NCBI GenBank assembly: GCA_030594585.1
Contig: JAUVEX010000016.1
Coordinates: 1 to 12,792, forward strand
Reading direction: 5' to 3'
From: an archaeon
GTDB taxonomy: Archaea > EX4484-52 > B79-G9
DNA: 12,792 bases
Both the position numbers and the translations under genes were made by a program. This document shows, one piece after another, positions 12,566-12,792 of this stretch. The notes beneath the pieces are model-generated. The model saw only the letters and a list, made by a program, of their open reading frames with translations. It did not search any database and had not been told where the DNA came from. Position 1 is the stretch's first letter. The number at the start of each line of letters is the position of its first letter.

Positions 12566-12792
12566 TCAATATTGTTTTACTAGTTTGTATTCCCCTCCAA
12601 AAGAAGGGCTTTCTTTTTCAAATTCACAGGTAATCATATGAACTTTATTGACACCGTTGAATGTTTCATATTCATAGTCAATATCATACCTGAAGATACC
12701 ATTGTGTGTTTTATTGGCTATTAATAAAAATAGAAGAGAATTATGACTATCTCCACCAATACGATATAATTTAGAGCAATTTGTGTCATTAT
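12566..12792 (-). CDS. 3' end of an unknown gene entering from the right
   Basis: On the minus strand the frame is open from the window edge for 74 codons and ends with TGA at 12568-12566. It reads NDTNCSKLYRIGGDSHNSLL at the edge and ends GGEYKLVKQY. The sequence has normal protein composition, with alternating aromatic and charged residues (FRYDIDYEYETFNG, HMITCEFEKE) that suggest beta strands. The other minus-strand frames are broken by stops. I do not recognise a family. It is convergent with the DinD-like gene, 224 bases away, and similarly AT-rich. Confidence 0.7.
   Translation of the reverse strand, partial: NDTNCSKLYRIGGDSHNSLLFLLIANKTHNGIFRYDIDYEYETFNGVNKVHMITCEFEKESPSFGGEYKLVKQY

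Noticed and set aside
12363..12633. Two open frames (minus 12363-12569 and plus 12448-12633) across the hairpin region
   Set aside because: They read through the repeat hairpins, have repeat-derived low-complexity peptides (for example ERSEGRAFEEGEE), no ribosome site, and overlap the more convincing minus-strand partial gene or the gap.

Overview
The window looks archaeal. Several genes are preceded by an archaeal TATA box about 22-28 bases before the start codon, as expected of leaderless transcripts. The triosephosphate isomerase is of the short archaeal form (226 aa). The prepilin peptidase has the archaeal A24 layout with a C-terminal extension. GGAGGT-like ribosome sites occur where there is a leader. 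Compact spacing, an SMC with short arms and accessory genes of mixed origin would suit a small-genome archaeon, possibly of the DPANN kind, but the lineage is inference; no rRNA is present to place it.

Layout. (1) 1-890, plus: C-terminal part of a surface-type protein with DUF11-like and bacterial Ig-like repeats, followed by a hairpin terminator. (2) 1000-3014, minus: a chromosome-organisation operon in the order wHTH regulator, scpA, an unannotated 55-codon gene, scpB. It has a promoter at about 3124-3131 and a structured leader containing a 22-bp palindrome and a hairpin that reaches into the ribosome-binding site. (3) 3173-4774: an AT-rich divergent pair, a eukaryote/yeast-type (AroQ-beta) chorismate mutase on minus and a transglutaminase-like Cys-His-Asp protein on plus. 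One palindromic TATA box lies midway between their start codons. (4) 4771-7305, minus: smc, only 844 aa because both coiled-coil arms are about half the usual length. (5) 7451-11286, plus: prepilin peptidase, a GH15-like glucoamylase-family protein, tpiA, and a galT-like uridylyltransferase overlapping tpiA by 8 bases. (6) 11466-12341, plus: a Bro-N/DinD-type protein behind a long imperfect dyad. (7) 12342-12565: non-coding, with three GAA-triloop hairpins in a row. (8) 12566-12792, minus: the 3' end of a gene entering from the right.

How they fit together. SMC, ScpA and ScpB form the condensin-like complex. Here smc is separated from scpA/scpB by the AT-rich pair, as if a cassette had entered an older smc-scpA-scpB cluster. 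The GH15, TpiA and GalT-like genes suggest handling of storage or linked sugars and their entry into lower glycolysis. The most interesting points are the short-armed SMC with its extra small operon gene and tailed ScpB, the complete AroQ-beta active site in an archaeal setting, the shared TATA box, and the structured non-coding regions.
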